DNA from: G965212005 sp965212005
GTDB lineage: Bacteria; Pseudomonadota; Gammaproteobacteria; Porifericomitales; Porifericomitaceae
Reading direction: 5' to 3'
Assembly: GCA_965212005.1 (NCBI GenBank)
Contig: OZ243038.1
Span: 2,046,001-2,110,000, forward strand
DNA length: 64,000 nucleotides
In this document: positions 1 to 8,861 of the stretch, one piece after another
Layout: each line of letters opens with the position of its first letter
Position numbering within the stretch: position 1 is the stretch's first letter
Notes under the pieces: generated by a model
Database searches by the model: none
What the model saw: only the letters and a program-made list of their open reading frames with translations
Told to the model about the DNA's origin: nothing
Translations under genes and position numbers: made by a program

Positions 1-557
1 CGTTCCACCGGCTTGACGCCGGAAAGCGCCGAGACCGCGTCGATCAGTTCGGTAGGGTTGTAGGTCGCGCCGCAGGCTTCGCAGCTGTCGCCGTATTGTT
101 CCGCCGACTTGCAGCGCGGACAGCGTCCGCGGATGAACCGGTCCGGCAGAAACATGCCGCGCTCGGGGTCGTATGCCTGGTGGATTCGGCGCCGGCGGAT
201 GTATCCGGCCTCATCCAGCTTGCGGTAGATGTGCTCGGCATAGCTGCGATTCTCCGGCGAATGGGTGCTGTAGTAGTTGTCGAAGCAGATGAAAAAGTCC
301 TGAAAGTCCGTCTCATGCTCGTGGCGGAAGCGTTCGATCAATTGCTCCGGACTCAGCTTTTCCTGCTCGGCGCGCAGCATGATCGGAGTGCCGTGGGCGT
401 CTTCGGCGCACACGTAGTAGCACTGGTGTCCGTGCAGGCGCTGAAAGCGGGCCCATATATCGGTTTGTATGTACTCTACCATGTGGCCCAGGTGGATTGG
501 GCCATTGGCGTAGGGCAGGGCGCTGGTTACCAGGATTTTTCGCCGGGATAAACTCAT
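1..557 (-). CDS. metG: Methionine-tRNA ligase, N-terminal part (runs off the window start)
   Basis: Charges tRNA(Met) with methionine in the cytoplasm. About 185 codons are visible, reading leftward from an ATG at 557. The class I HIGH-type signature appears as PIHLGH at residues 20-25, after the usual LVTSALPYANG strand. A four-cysteine zinc knuckle (CPRC and CEAC types) lies around residues 145-165, as in the long MetG form. The gene is divergent from mrp, separated by about 800 bp without a recognisable gene. The KMSKS loop and anticodon-binding domain lie outside the window. Identification is secure; the gene is cut only by the window edge. Confidence 0.96.
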   Translation of the reverse strand, partial: MSLSRRKILVTSALPYANGPIHLGHMVEYIQTDIWARFQRLHGHQCYYVCAEDAHGTPIMLRAEQEKLSPEQLIERFRHEHETDFQDFFICFDNYYSTHSPENRSYAEHIYRKLDEAGYIRRRRIHQAYDPERGMFLPDRFIRGRCPRCKSAEQYGDSCEACGATYNPTELIDAVSALSGVKPVE

Positions 558-1363
558 GTCGTTAGCATGTCGTTATCCGGTTCCGGTCGGTGCCTGCAAG
601 ACCCGTGCATGAGGAGATTGTCATTTTCGATAATCCTTCTAATAGCGCAGGTTTTCGCTGTGCCACCGTTCGCCGTCGCAGGGGATGCGGTATCCAGTGC
701 GTGACCGCAGCAGCAAGATCCGACCGCCGTCGTCCGGGCAGCCTTGCGGGCGGGTAGAGATGGACGGGGCCCGCATCCGCTGACGGGTGCTGCGGGTCCT
801 TTGCCTGGAGTCTGGACCTCGCTATAATGATAGCATGAGTTTGACGCGGACCGTATTCCCGACCCCTGCCAAGCTTTATGTCCCGCCGGATGGCGCGGTT
901 CTTGTGCAGGGCCGGGGTGTATGCCGGCGCAACAAAAGCATGGTGCTGCCGTAGCGCAATAAGTCCGGCGGGGCAAAGATCGGCGCGCGGCCGGGAGGTG
1001 CCGGCACTTGGGCGTTTGCCCGCGGCCGGCGGAGGATTTTCAGCCTGCTGATGCCGCTTGGTCGGGTTCTGCAGACGGGGCAGACGCCTGACGGGAGCCG
1101 CCACGTGCGGTTGCGCCCGCCACGCTCGCCGGCTTGAGTGCGTGCGAAAGCGGTAGACGGTCTCTGGGTTTGTGATCTGCACGGTACGGTCCTGGCAGAT
1201 ATAATCACCTGGAGCGCCTTGGGAAGCGTCTGCCCCGGCGAATGCGGCGGCGGGTTCATTGGTGGACCTGATGGATGCAAAGGTCGTAGCCCGTTCCAGT
1301 GCGCCGTCATGGACCGCCCTGCAGCGGTTGGTGATTCAGAATAGGTCGAGGATAATCCTCATT
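558..1363. other. Long intergenic region between metG and mrp
   Basis: About 800 bp with no convincing gene on either strand: open frames are present but have no family resemblance and are rich in Arg/Pro/Ala, as expected by chance in GC-rich DNA. A good sigma70-like promoter faces right (TTGCCT 801-806, 16 bp, TATAAT 823-828). A second TATAAT lies at 1200-1205 without a clear -35 box. If used, the first promoter would give mrp a leader of about 530 nt or drive an unrecognised small RNA. Confidence 0.4.
823..828 (+). promoter_or_regulatory. Putative -10 box of a rightward sigma70 promoter
   Basis: TATAAT at 823-828 with TTGCCT at 801-806 (16-bp spacer). It lies about 540 bp upstream of the mrp start codon, in the metG-mrp gap. 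What it transcribes is not clear from the sequence. Confidence 0.4.
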
Positions 1364-2545
1364 ATGGTAGAACAGCCCGATACAAAATCCAGTCTGGAGA
1401 GCATACAAGACGCCGTGAAAGCCGTTTTGGCCGACTGCCAGGATCCGTACCTGGAAAAAGATCTGCTGAGCGCGGACTTGGTAAAGCGGCTTGAAATACA
1501 AGACGGACAGCTTAGCCTCAGTGTGGAACTGCCCTACCCGGCAGGTGCCTGGCGGCAGCGCTTAAGCAGCGAGTTGCAGGTGCGTCTGCAGGCCTTGGAG
1601 CAGGTGCGGCAGGCCGAAGTCGAGGTAAGCGTGCGGTTGCGTTCACACGCGGTGCAGCGCGGAGTCAAGCCGTTGCCCGAGGTGAAAAATATCATCGCCA
1701 TTGCTTCCGGCAAGGGTGGCGTAGGCAAGTCCACCACGGCCGTGAACCTGGCGCTGGCGCTGCAGGCGCAAGGAGCCTGCTGCGGCATTCTGGATGCGGA
1801 TATTTACGGTCCCAGCCAGCCGATGATGCTCGGTTGCAGCGACCGGCCGGAGACGCCGGACGGCCAATCGATGCAGCCGCTGTGCCGCTATCAGCTGCAG
1901 TCTATGTCTATCGGCTACCTGGTTGATGAGCAAACGCCGATGATTTGGCGCGGCCCGATGGCGACCTCGGCGCTGCGCCAACTCGTGCACGATACCCGCT
2001 GGCAGGAGTTGGATTACCTGATCGTGGATCTGCCACCGGGCACCGGTGATATACAGCTTAGCCTGTCGCAGCAGATCCCGCTTAGTGGGGCGATCATCGT
2101 CACTACGCCGCAGGATATCTCTTTGCTGGACGCCCGCCGGGCGCTGCAAATGTTCGAGAAAGTGAAAGTGCCCGTGCTGGGGCTGGTGGAAAACATGAGC
2201 GTGCACGTGTGCCGGAACTGCGGCCATGAGGAGCATATTTTCGGCGCCGGCGGGGGGGAACGGATGGCGCAGCAGTACGGAATCCCGCTGCTCGGTTCCT
2301 TGCCTCTGGATGCGCAAATCCGTGAAGGGGTGGACAACGGCAAGCCTACCGTTGCCGTGCAGCCAGATTCCGCCGTGGCGCATAGCTATTGCGAGATCGC
2401 CCGCCGGGCGGCGGCGCGGCTCGCGCTGCAGGCGGTGGACTACAGCGCCCGCATCCCCCGGATCGTGATCGAACCGGCAGCCGGCAAGGAAGCTCCTGCC
2501 GGACCGCTCGCAGACTCTGCCGGGAAAACTGCCGGACGGTCGTAA
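1364..2545 (+). CDS. mrp: Mrp/ApbC family iron-sulfur cluster carrier ATPase
   Basis: P-loop ATPase thought to carry and transfer Fe-S clusters in the cytoplasm. From the ATG at 1364 the protein has 393 residues: an N-terminal domain of about 100 residues, then a deviant Walker A GKGGVGKST at 116-124 and the CRNC pair (C285, C288) that would hold a bridging cluster. An in-frame ATG at 1259 would add 35 residues with no family likeness, and a GAGG about 12 nt upstream of 1364 supports the later start. It sits next to metG and dcd; mrp beside metG is a common gammaproteobacterial arrangement. Confidence 0.94.
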   Translation: MVEQPDTKSSLESIQDAVKAVLADCQDPYLEKDLLSADLVKRLEIQDGQLSLSVELPYPAGAWRQRLSSELQVRLQALEQVRQAEVEVSVRLRSHAVQRGVKPLPEVKNIIAIASGKGGVGKSTTAVNLALALQAQGACCGILDADIYGPSQPMMLGCSDRPETPDGQSMQPLCRYQLQSMSIGYLVDEQTPMIWRGPMATSALRQLVHDTRWQELDYLIVDLPPGTGDIQLSLSQQIPLSGAIIVTTPQDISLLDARRALQMFEKVKVPVLGLVENMSVHVCRNCGHEEHIFGAGGGERMAQQYGIPLLGSLPLDAQIREGVDNGKPTVAVQPDSAVAHSYCEIARRAAARLALQAVDYSARIPRIVIEPAAGKEAPAGPLADSAGKTAGRS

Positions 2546-2600
2546 TTCATGTTAGACCGGTGCGGGGAGAGCGTGCTGCCGGAACGAGCCAGGCGGGCGC

Positions 2601-3167
2601 ATGTCGATTAAATCAGATCGCTGGATCCGTCGCATGGCGCTGGGACACGGCATGATCGAGCCCTTCCAGGAGGAACAGATCAAGCATGACGCGGGCCGCG
2701 GACGGGTTTCCTACGGAGTATCGAGCTATGGCTACGACGTGCGCTGTGCCGAGGAATTTCGCGTGTTTACCAATATCCACTCGGCGATTGTGGACCCGAA
2801 GCACTTCGATCCCAGCAGTTTTGTCGAGGTGCGCGGCGCGGTTTGCCTGATACCGCCCAATTCCTTTGTGTTGGCTCGCACCATTGAGTATTTCCGCATT
2901 CCCCGCAACGTGCTGACCCTGTGCGTGGGCAAATCCACTTATGCCCGTTGCGGAATCATCGTCAACGTAACGCCGCTGGAGCCGGAATGGGAGGGGCACG
3001 TGACGCTGGAATTTTCCAATACTACTCCGCTGCCTGCCAGGATTTACGCGAACGAAGGCGTCGCCCAGGTATTGTTTCTCGAATCCGACGAGCCGTGCGA
3101 GATCTCGTATCGCGATCGGAAAGGGAAATACCAGGGACAGACCGGTGTCACGCTGCCCAGGATTTGA
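2601..3167 (+). CDS. dcd: dCTP deaminase
   Basis: Deaminates dCTP to dUTP, feeding dTMP synthesis; cytoplasmic homotrimer of the dUTPase fold. The 188 residues match the usual length. The diagnostic block GKSTYARCGIIVNVTPLEP, continuing as EWEGHVTLE with the catalytic Glu, lies around residues 112-142, and the C-terminal KYQGQTGVTLPRI is typical. It follows mrp after 55 bp, so the two may be co-transcribed. The ATG at 2601 places the first residues where the family begins. Confidence 0.95.
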   Translation: MSIKSDRWIRRMALGHGMIEPFQEEQIKHDAGRGRVSYGVSSYGYDVRCAEEFRVFTNIHSAIVDPKHFDPSSFVEVRGAVCLIPPNSFVLARTIEYFRIPRNVLTLCVGKSTYARCGIIVNVTPLEPEWEGHVTLEFSNTTPLPARIYANEGVAQVLFLESDEPCEISYRDRKGKYQGQTGVTLPRI

Positions 3168-3455
3168 TGCCGCCGGTGCGTTCCCGCCATGTTCGCTGTT
3201 GCCAATCCATTACTCCGTTAGTGTCCGTGGTAGCGAGGCCCCAGGCCGCCCAGGTTTTTTGCCGCCAGTGCAGTCCTTGAATCGATGCGGGGTGGGGTAC
3301 GGTTTCGCAACAGTGGGCAGGTGTCCCGGTTCCCAGCCGGAAGATCGATTGGGAACTCGCCTGGCATCCGGTATGGGCAGCGGAAGATAGCATTGGGCGG
3401 GGCGTCGGTGCGCCGGGCAGCGTGCCCGGCGGCAGCATGAGGAGGCTAGAGAAAT

Positions 3456-4871
3456 ATGCCAGCTCCCATGTTCCCCATCTTTCTGTGCGTTGAGGGGCGC
3501 CCATGCCTGGTGGTGGGTGGTGGCTCGGTGGCGGCGCGCAAGATTCAGCGCCTGTTGGCGGCGGGAGCCGAAGTGCGCGTGGTTGCCCGGCAATTATGTC
3601 CCGAACTGGAACGGTTATGCACCGAGGGCCGCCTTCATCACCTGGGCGAAGGCTTTTGCGAACGGCATCTGGCGTCGGTGGCACTAGTGATATGCGCTAC
3701 CGACGACGTTGAACTGAACCGCTCCATCAGCGTACAGGCCCGTGCCCGCTCGCTGCCGGTCAACGTGGTCGATCAGCCCGAACTGTGCACCTTCACCACG
3801 CCGGCGCTGGTAGAGCGTCTGCCGTTGCAGATCGCGGTGGGGACCGGCGGGGCGGCCCCTATGTTGGCGCGTCGTCTGCGTACCTGGCTGGAGGCGTCTG
3901 TGCCCGCCGGATACGGCTCCATGGCTAATTTGATGGGCCGTTTCCGTGCATCGGTGCAACGAAAATTTGCCGATGCGCGTGGCCGCCGCCGTTTCTGGGA
4001 GCGCGTGTTGGACGGTCCGATTCTGGAATTGATGCTGAGTGGCCGCCCGGAGCGGGCAGCGGAGTTGCTGCAGGCGGCACTGGAGCAGGATGTCCCCCCG
4101 GTGTTAGGCGAGGTGTACCTGGTTGGCGGCGGTCCCGGAGATCCCGATCTGTTGACGTTGCGTGCGCTGCGCCTGATGCAGCAGGCCGACGTGGTGATCT
4201 ACGACCGCCTGATTGCATCCTCGATCGTCGATTTGGCGCGCCGCGACGCGGAGCGCATCTACGTGGGCAAGGAACGGGATTGCCATACCGTGCCGCAGCA
4301 GGAGATCAATCAGCACATGGTGAAGCTGGCTCGCGCCGGACAGCGCGTGCTGCGCCTGAAAGGAGGGGATCCCTTTATCTTCGGCCGTGGCGGAGAAGAG
4401 ATCGATAGCTTGGCTGAGCAGAGGATCCCGTTTCAGATCGTGCCTGGGATCACTGCCGCCTCCGGCTGCTCCTGTTACGCTGGGATCCCTTTGACACACC
4501 GTGATTACGCCCATTCATGCGTGTTTGTCACCGGGCACCTGAAGGACGGTCGCATTGATTTGAATTGGCAGGCCCTGGTGCAGCCGCGGCAAACGATCGC
4601 GGTCTACATGGGTGTACAGGCCCTGGAAGTATTGTGCGACAGTCTGATCGAACATGGCATGCCGACATCAACCCCGGTAGCGTTAATTGAGCGCGGCACC
4701 ACCTCGCGGCAACGGGTTCACGTCGGGGCCCTGCGCGATTTGCCTGGGTTGGGGCGCCGTCGGCAAGTGCGGGCGCCGGCCATCATCATCATTGGCGAAG
4801 TCGTAAAGCTACGGCAAAGTCTGAGTTGGTTCCAGCCGGGCCCGGTCGAGTCCGTTGATGAGGGACTGTAA
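3456..4871 (+). CDS. cysG: Siroheme synthase (multifunctional CysG)
   Basis: Makes siroheme, the cofactor of sulfite and nitrite reductases. The N-terminal half (residues 1 to about 200) is the NAD-dependent precorrin-2 dehydrogenase/ferrochelatase, with the dinucleotide loop VVGGGSVAARK near residue 15. The C-terminal half is the SAM-dependent uroporphyrinogen-III methyltransferase, starting at VYLVGGGPGDPDLLTLRALR and containing RLKGGDPFIFGRGGEE and VPGITAASG. At 471 residues it is a full-length fusion. A strong ribosome site (GAGGAGG) about 10 nt upstream fixes the ATG at 3456. The 288 bp before it hold no gene that I can see. Confidence 0.96.
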   Translation: MPAPMFPIFLCVEGRPCLVVGGGSVAARKIQRLLAAGAEVRVVARQLCPELERLCTEGRLHHLGEGFCERHLASVALVICATDDVELNRSISVQARARSLPVNVVDQPELCTFTTPALVERLPLQIAVGTGGAAPMLARRLRTWLEASVPAGYGSMANLMGRFRASVQRKFADARGRRRFWERVLDGPILELMLSGRPERAAELLQAALEQDVPPVLGEVYLVGGGPGDPDLLTLRALRLMQQADVVIYDRLIASSIVDLARRDAERIYVGKERDCHTVPQQEINQHMVKLARAGQRVLRLKGGDPFIFGRGGEEIDSLAEQRIPFQIVPGITAASGCSCYAGIPLTHRDYAHSCVFVTGHLKDGRIDLNWQALVQPRQTIAVYMGVQALEVLCDSLIEHGMPTSTPVALIERGTTSRQRVHVGALRDLPGLGRRRQVRAPAIIIIGEVVKLRQSLSWFQPGPVESVDEGL

Positions 4872-5046
4872 TGATGAGTCCCCACCCGCCTCACTGCCGT
4901 GACCGAAAGGAGCCGCGTAGCGTCAGCCCCGTGTCTTGCGGAGAATGGCGCCGCGCATGGCGCGATGCCTGCCCGCTACGGTACGCACGGGCGCATCCCG
5001 CGCCGTTACCGGGGACCTGTTTGTGCCGCGGGACCGGATCGGTAGG

Positions 5047-5610
5047 CTAATGTTCCTTTTCCAGCGTGTGGATGGCCGCCAACAGGGTTTGCAGGCGGGT
5101 ATCGGCGTCATCTGTCTCCAATATCATCTGCCGTTTGCCCACGGTCAGCGGCAGGAGCTCCGCCAGGCGGTAACTCAGCCAGTGCGGATCCCGCAGTTTC
5201 TCCAACTCCGTTTGACCTAAGACCAGGTTTTTCTTTTTTACCTGTTGGATCAGGTAGCGCAGGCAGGCTTTCAGGCTGGAGGGCTGCCGCCGGCAGGGCT
5301 TCTCCTTGCGCCAGTCGACTTCCACCTCGTTCAGGCCGTTTTTCCTATGACTGCGCCACTGTATGCTAAAGCGCTCTACGCCTCGGCAGTGGATCCCCAA
5401 CAAACCATCACTGAGTTGATCCCAGTCAAAGATCTGCACGTAGGTTCCGACCGAGCAGACTTTGCTCTGCGGGTCGGTTTCTTTGCCGTCTTCGATTAAA
5501 CAGATGCCAAAACCGGTTTCGGCGCGCAGGCACTCCCGTATCATGTCCAAGTAGCGCGGCTCGAAAATGCGCAAAGTGACGAGGCTCCCCGGAAACAGGA
5601 CCAGGCTCAA
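5047..5610 (-). CDS. LON substrate-binding domain protein (no protease part)
   Basis: A stand-alone LON N-domain protein of about 190 residues, of the kind often annotated as peptidase S16 lon domain protein; function unproven and no ATPase or protease motifs present. The signature LVLFPGSLVTLRIFEPRYLDM opens the protein. The first standard start codon is TTG at 5610, but the family's usual KIPLFPL lead-in is encoded in frame just upstream (5631-5611) with no ATG, GTG or TTG before it, so the real start may be non-standard. It follows mpl on the same strand with essentially no gap and is probably co-transcribed with it. Confidence 0.82.
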   Translation of the reverse strand: MSLVLFPGSLVTLRIFEPRYLDMIRECLRAETGFGICLIEDGKETDPQSKVCSVGTYVQIFDWDQLSDGLLGIHCRGVERFSIQWRSHRKNGLNEVEVDWRKEKPCRRQPSSLKACLRYLIQQVKKKNLVLGQTELEKLRDPHWLSYRLAELLPLTVGKRQMILETDDADTRLQTLLAAIHTLEKEH

Positions 5611-5630
5611 AGGAAACAGGGGGATCTTTT

Positions 5631-6989
5631 TTACGGTTTGTTCTCCAGTTGCGCAAGCAGGTGCTGCCGCAGCCCGCCAAACGTGCCGTTGCTCATAAGC
5701 ACTATCATATCACCGGCGCGTGCGCAATTGCTCAGTTGCAGGCTTAATTCATCGACGCTGCCGCACACTTGGTAATTTCGCCTCGATCCTTGCATCGCCT
5801 GTGCCATGTTCCAGCACAGGGCCGGGGGCTGATACAGGAAAATCCGGTCGGCTTCCTGCAGGGAGCCCGCCAGTTGGTCCTGGTGGATGCCCAGCCGCAT
5901 TGTGTTGGAGGCGGGTTCCAGCGCAGCCAGGATACGGCGCTTTCCGGCAGTTGCGCGCAGGGCGTCCAGGGTAGCGCGGATGGCAGTAGGGTGGTGGGCG
6001 AAATCATCGTACAGATCCACGCCGCCTACCGCGGCCAAGTGCTGCAAACGCCGCTGCACGGGGCGGAACGTGTCCAGGTAACGGCAGCAGTCGGCACCGG
6101 TCAGTCCCTCGCCTGTGGCGGCGGAGATCGCCGCCAATGCGTTGCAGGCATTGTGTTTGCCAAACAATTCCCATTCGATGCGCCCTGCGCATTGCCCCTG
6201 TTCCAGTACTTCAAAGCAGCGCCAGTCGGCGCTGAGCGCCCGCGCCTGCCAGCGCCCGCCGGCGCCGAAATACTCCACCGGGGTCCAGCATCCCATCGAC
6301 AGCACTCGTTGGATCTCGGAATCGCCGTACTTTGAGATCAGTCGCCCCGCGCCGGGCAGTATGCGCACCAAATGATGGAATTGACGCCGGACTTCAGCCA
6401 TGGAATCAAATATATCGGCGTGGTCGAATTCGATATTGCCGAGTACCAGGACCTGTGGCAGGTAGTGTATGAATTTGGCTCGTTTATCGAAAAAAGCGGA
6501 GTCATACTCATCGGCTTCCAATATGAAACGCGCTTGGCCCAGCCGGGCGGGAACGTCAAAATTTTGCGGCATCCCGCCGATCAAAAAGCCCGGGTTCAGG
6601 CCGGCACGCTCCAACAGCCATGCCAGCATGGCGGTGGTGGTGGTTTTGCCGTGGGTGCCCGCTACGGCCAGCACCCGGCGACCGGGCAGTACCTGTTCGG
6701 CCAGCCACTGCGGGCCCGAGGTAAAGGGAAGGCGCTGGTTCAGCAAGTATTCCACTGCGGGGTTGCCCCTGGACAGTGCGTTGCCGACCAGTACCAGGTC
6801 CGGTGGCGGTTGACTCCAGTGCCGCGGGTCATAGCCTTGTGTAATCTCGATGTTATGCCCCAACAGTTGTTCCCGCATCGGCGACTGGCAGTCGGCGTCC
6901 GAGCCGCTGACTTCGTGGCGCAGCGCACGTGCGAGCAATGCCAGGCCGCCCATGAAAGTTCCGCAGATGCCGAGAATGTGAATGTGCAT
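5631..6989 (-). CDS. mpl: UDP-N-acetylmuramate:L-Ala-gamma-D-Glu-meso-DAP ligase
   Basis: Cell-wall recycling ligase that attaches the recovered tripeptide L-Ala-gamma-D-Glu-meso-DAP to UDP-MurNAc. The Mur-ligase fold is complete: N-terminal HIHILGICGTFMGGLA, Walker-type loop AGTHGKTTTTAML, the ILEADEYDSAFFDKR metal/substrate segment and the C-terminal DDFAHHPTAIRATL. I prefer the ATG at 6989, just before the first strand of the fold; a GTG at 7010 in frame would add seven residues. It overlaps the LON-domain gene region downstream. The divergent DNA up to 7336 holds only the next gene's promoter. Confidence 0.93.
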   Translation of the reverse strand: MHIHILGICGTFMGGLALLARALRHEVSGSDADCQSPMREQLLGHNIEITQGYDPRHWSQPPPDLVLVGNALSRGNPAVEYLLNQRLPFTSGPQWLAEQVLPGRRVLAVAGTHGKTTTTAMLAWLLERAGLNPGFLIGGMPQNFDVPARLGQARFILEADEYDSAFFDKRAKFIHYLPQVLVLGNIEFDHADIFDSMAEVRRQFHHLVRILPGAGRLISKYGDSEIQRVLSMGCWTPVEYFGAGGRWQARALSADWRCFEVLEQGQCAGRIEWELFGKHNACNALAAISAATGEGLTGADCCRYLDTFRPVQRRLQHLAAVGGVDLYDDFAHHPTAIRATLDALRATAGKRRILAALEPASNTMRLGIHQDQLAGSLQEADRIFLYQPPALCWNMAQAMQGSRRNYQVCGSVDELSLQLSNCARAGDMIVLMSNGTFGGLRQHLLAQLENKP

Positions 6990-7247
6990 GACCGGTCCGG
7001 AAGTACTCACTGCATCGTTCTGAAAGGGACCTGCGCGTCCGAAGTGTTTTGACTGTCAGCGTGCCTGTGCGCCCATACGCGGCCACGGTTGAGGAGGCGT
7101 CTGCCAGTCGGTGAAAAGACCGTCCGAGCTGCGCCTGTCCCGCGGCATACAGACGGAGAAGTCAGTACTTGCCGGACGGGGTTTAATGAATGGTGCAGGG
7201 CTCCGGTTGGACGTTGGCGGTTGGCAGGAACTCAGGCGAACTCCTCA

Positions 7248-7256
7248 TGCTAGAAT
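7248..7256 (+). promoter_or_regulatory. Putative extended -10 promoter
   Basis: TGCTAGAAT at 7248-7256 fits an extended -10 element (TGN then TAGAAT). No good -35 hexamer is seen. It lies about 80 bp upstream of the small exported protein gene at 7337, in the 326-bp gap after mpl, where I see no other feature. Confidence 0.35.
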
Positions 7257-7336
7257 AGACACAGGGCAGCCTAGTCTGCCGTGGACAGGACTGCAAGTAT
7301 GGAGCCGCAGATCGCTCCATTGGGCGGGAGACAATC

Positions 7337-7738
7337 ATGCAGGCACAAACGCCGGAGCTTTATGCAGGGACCCGGAGCGTAACTCCTTCGCAGGCAATGC
7401 GTACGTGCGCAGTGCAACTGTTTTTGTCGGCACTTTTGGTTGGATGGGGGCAGTTTGCTGCAGCGCAAGACGATCAGGGTGAGACTTTCCTGGAGATCTA
7501 CAAGCAGTTTGATGGTTCCTGCCAGGGCCTGCGGCGCGGTGACATGCGCATGTTGCGTAATCTGCATCCCTCGCGTCCGATCGCCTACCGCCTGGCTCGT
7601 TACGTAGCGGGCAGGCGCCAGGGCGGATTGGTCCGCGATACCATCGCTCCGGGCGCTCCGGGCGAGCCGCTGGGCTGCGAGTATATTGACGGCCTGGAAC
7701 AGGATTGGAAGGTGGTTCGGGAGACGTTCGCCGAGTGA
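7337..7738 (+). CDS. Small exported protein of unknown function
   Basis: I do not recognise the family. The product has 133 residues with a clear export signal: a basic/hydrophobic stretch beginning MRTCAVQLFLSALLVG (residue 21 on) and a likely cleavage after FAAA, before QDDQGE. The mature part is about 90 residues with two cysteines (in GSCQG and LGCEY) that could form a disulfide. The ATG at 7337 has a strong ribosome site (GGGAGA, 7 nt away); an ATG at 7397 would start directly at the signal peptide but has a poor one. It stands alone between mpl and a HAD phosphatase. Confidence 0.6.
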   Translation: MQAQTPELYAGTRSVTPSQAMRTCAVQLFLSALLVGWGQFAAAQDDQGETFLEIYKQFDGSCQGLRRGDMRMLRNLHPSRPIAYRLARYVAGRRQGGLVRDTIAPGAPGEPLGCEYIDGLEQDWKVVRETFAE

Positions 7739-8042
7739 GCCAGGGCGGCCCTGCGCCGTTTTCGCCGTACCCGTGAGTACCTCTCCCGTTTCGTCACAGC
7801 GTTTGTCCCCGCGTTGACCTCCCTTCATCCTTCCTCGCCGGCAGGTTGCTTGCCGACGTTTCGTCTCCTTGCTTGCGGACCATGCACGCATCCTGGTTGA
7901 TCGTTTTTTTCATGGATACAGTGTCTCTAAACCGTGGCGACAAGAGCGGGAGTTTCAGCCAGCCGTCCGTCTGTTGCCATCCTGCGCGATATTCGCGCCG
8001 TTTTGGTGCCTTACCGCGCACTGCGGGCCGTGAGCAGAACGC
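7739..8042. other. Intergenic region with a small hairpin
   Basis: About 300 bp without a gene. CGGCAGG TTG CTTGCCG at roughly 7839-7855 can form a 7-bp hairpin with one G-T pair, but no T run follows, so a terminator for the small exported protein gene is only possible. Nothing else is evident. Confidence 0.3.
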
Positions 8043-8735
8043 ATGACGCTGGCCCTGTTTGATCTCGATGGCACGCTGCTCGCGGGCGACAGTGACTTTT
8101 TGTGGGGAGAATTTCTGAGCGAGCAGGGTTACGGTGATGATTACCTGCGCCGGCACAAGCACTTCAATCAACTCTACCAGGAAGGCACCCTGGACATCAT
8201 GGAGTTTTTACGATTTCAACTGGCCCCTTTGTCCGAGTTGCCCATGGCAAAACTGGAGCGTTGGCGTTGCGCGTACCTGGAGCGCAAGATCCGGCCCAGG
8301 CTTCTGCCCGCGGCGTTCCGCCTGGTGGAGTGGCACCGCAGCTGCGGTCACGAGATGCTGATCATCACTGCAACCAACCGCTTTTTGACGGCGCCGATCG
8401 CCGAGCTGTTCGGCATCGAGCATCTGCTTGCCACCGAGCCCGAGTTGCGTGCAGGGCGCTACACCGGGGAGGTGAAAGGCGTGCCCTGCTATGCTGCGGG
8501 CAAGATTCACTGGATCCGGAAGTGGCTGCACGGGCGCAGCGAGAGTCTGCAAGACAGTTGGTTCTACAGTGATTCGCATAATGATCTGCCTTTGCTGAGC
8601 GAGGTGGGCAGCCCGATCGCAGTCGATCCGGACCCGAAGCTGCGCGCGGAAGCAAAGCGCCGCGGCTGGCGCATTATCAGCCTGTGCGCCGATGAACAGC
8701 GTGGCGGCATCTGCGGTCGCGCGGTGGAGCACTGA
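8043..8735 (+). CDS. HAD-superfamily subfamily IB hydrolase (SerB-like phosphatase)
   Basis: Cytoplasmic phosphatase of the phosphoserine-phosphatase-like HAD-IB group; substrate unknown. Motif I is FDLDGTLL (D7 nucleophile, D9 acid/base), motif II is LIITATN near residue 105, and motif IV is FYSDSHNDLPLL near residue 180. The helical cap lies between motifs I and II. At 230 residues it has the usual length for proteins often labelled HAD-IB or SerB-like. It is convergent with mdh; the 126-bp gap between them shows no strong terminator. Confidence 0.85.
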   Translation: MTLALFDLDGTLLAGDSDFLWGEFLSEQGYGDDYLRRHKHFNQLYQEGTLDIMEFLRFQLAPLSELPMAKLERWRCAYLERKIRPRLLPAAFRLVEWHRSCGHEMLIITATNRFLTAPIAELFGIEHLLATEPELRAGRYTGEVKGVPCYAAGKIHWIRKWLHGRSESLQDSWFYSDSHNDLPLLSEVGSPIAVDPDPKLRAEAKRRGWRIISLCADEQRGGICGRAVEH

Positions 8736-8861
8736 AGGTTTTCGTCGTGCCCGTCGCCAGGGCGCGTGCTCAGCACTCCAGGGTGTAGCAGGGCCGGCGG
8801 TCAGGGCGACGCTGCAGGCAGTCGCCGGGTGGGTCGAATGCTGTCCGTGCCGGACTGGCGG

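Noticed and set aside
554..1310. Several overlapping open frames of 140-206 codons on the minus strand
   Set aside because: Composition rich in Arg/Pro/Ala with no motif and mutually overlapping frames; typical of chance frames in GC-rich noncoding DNA.
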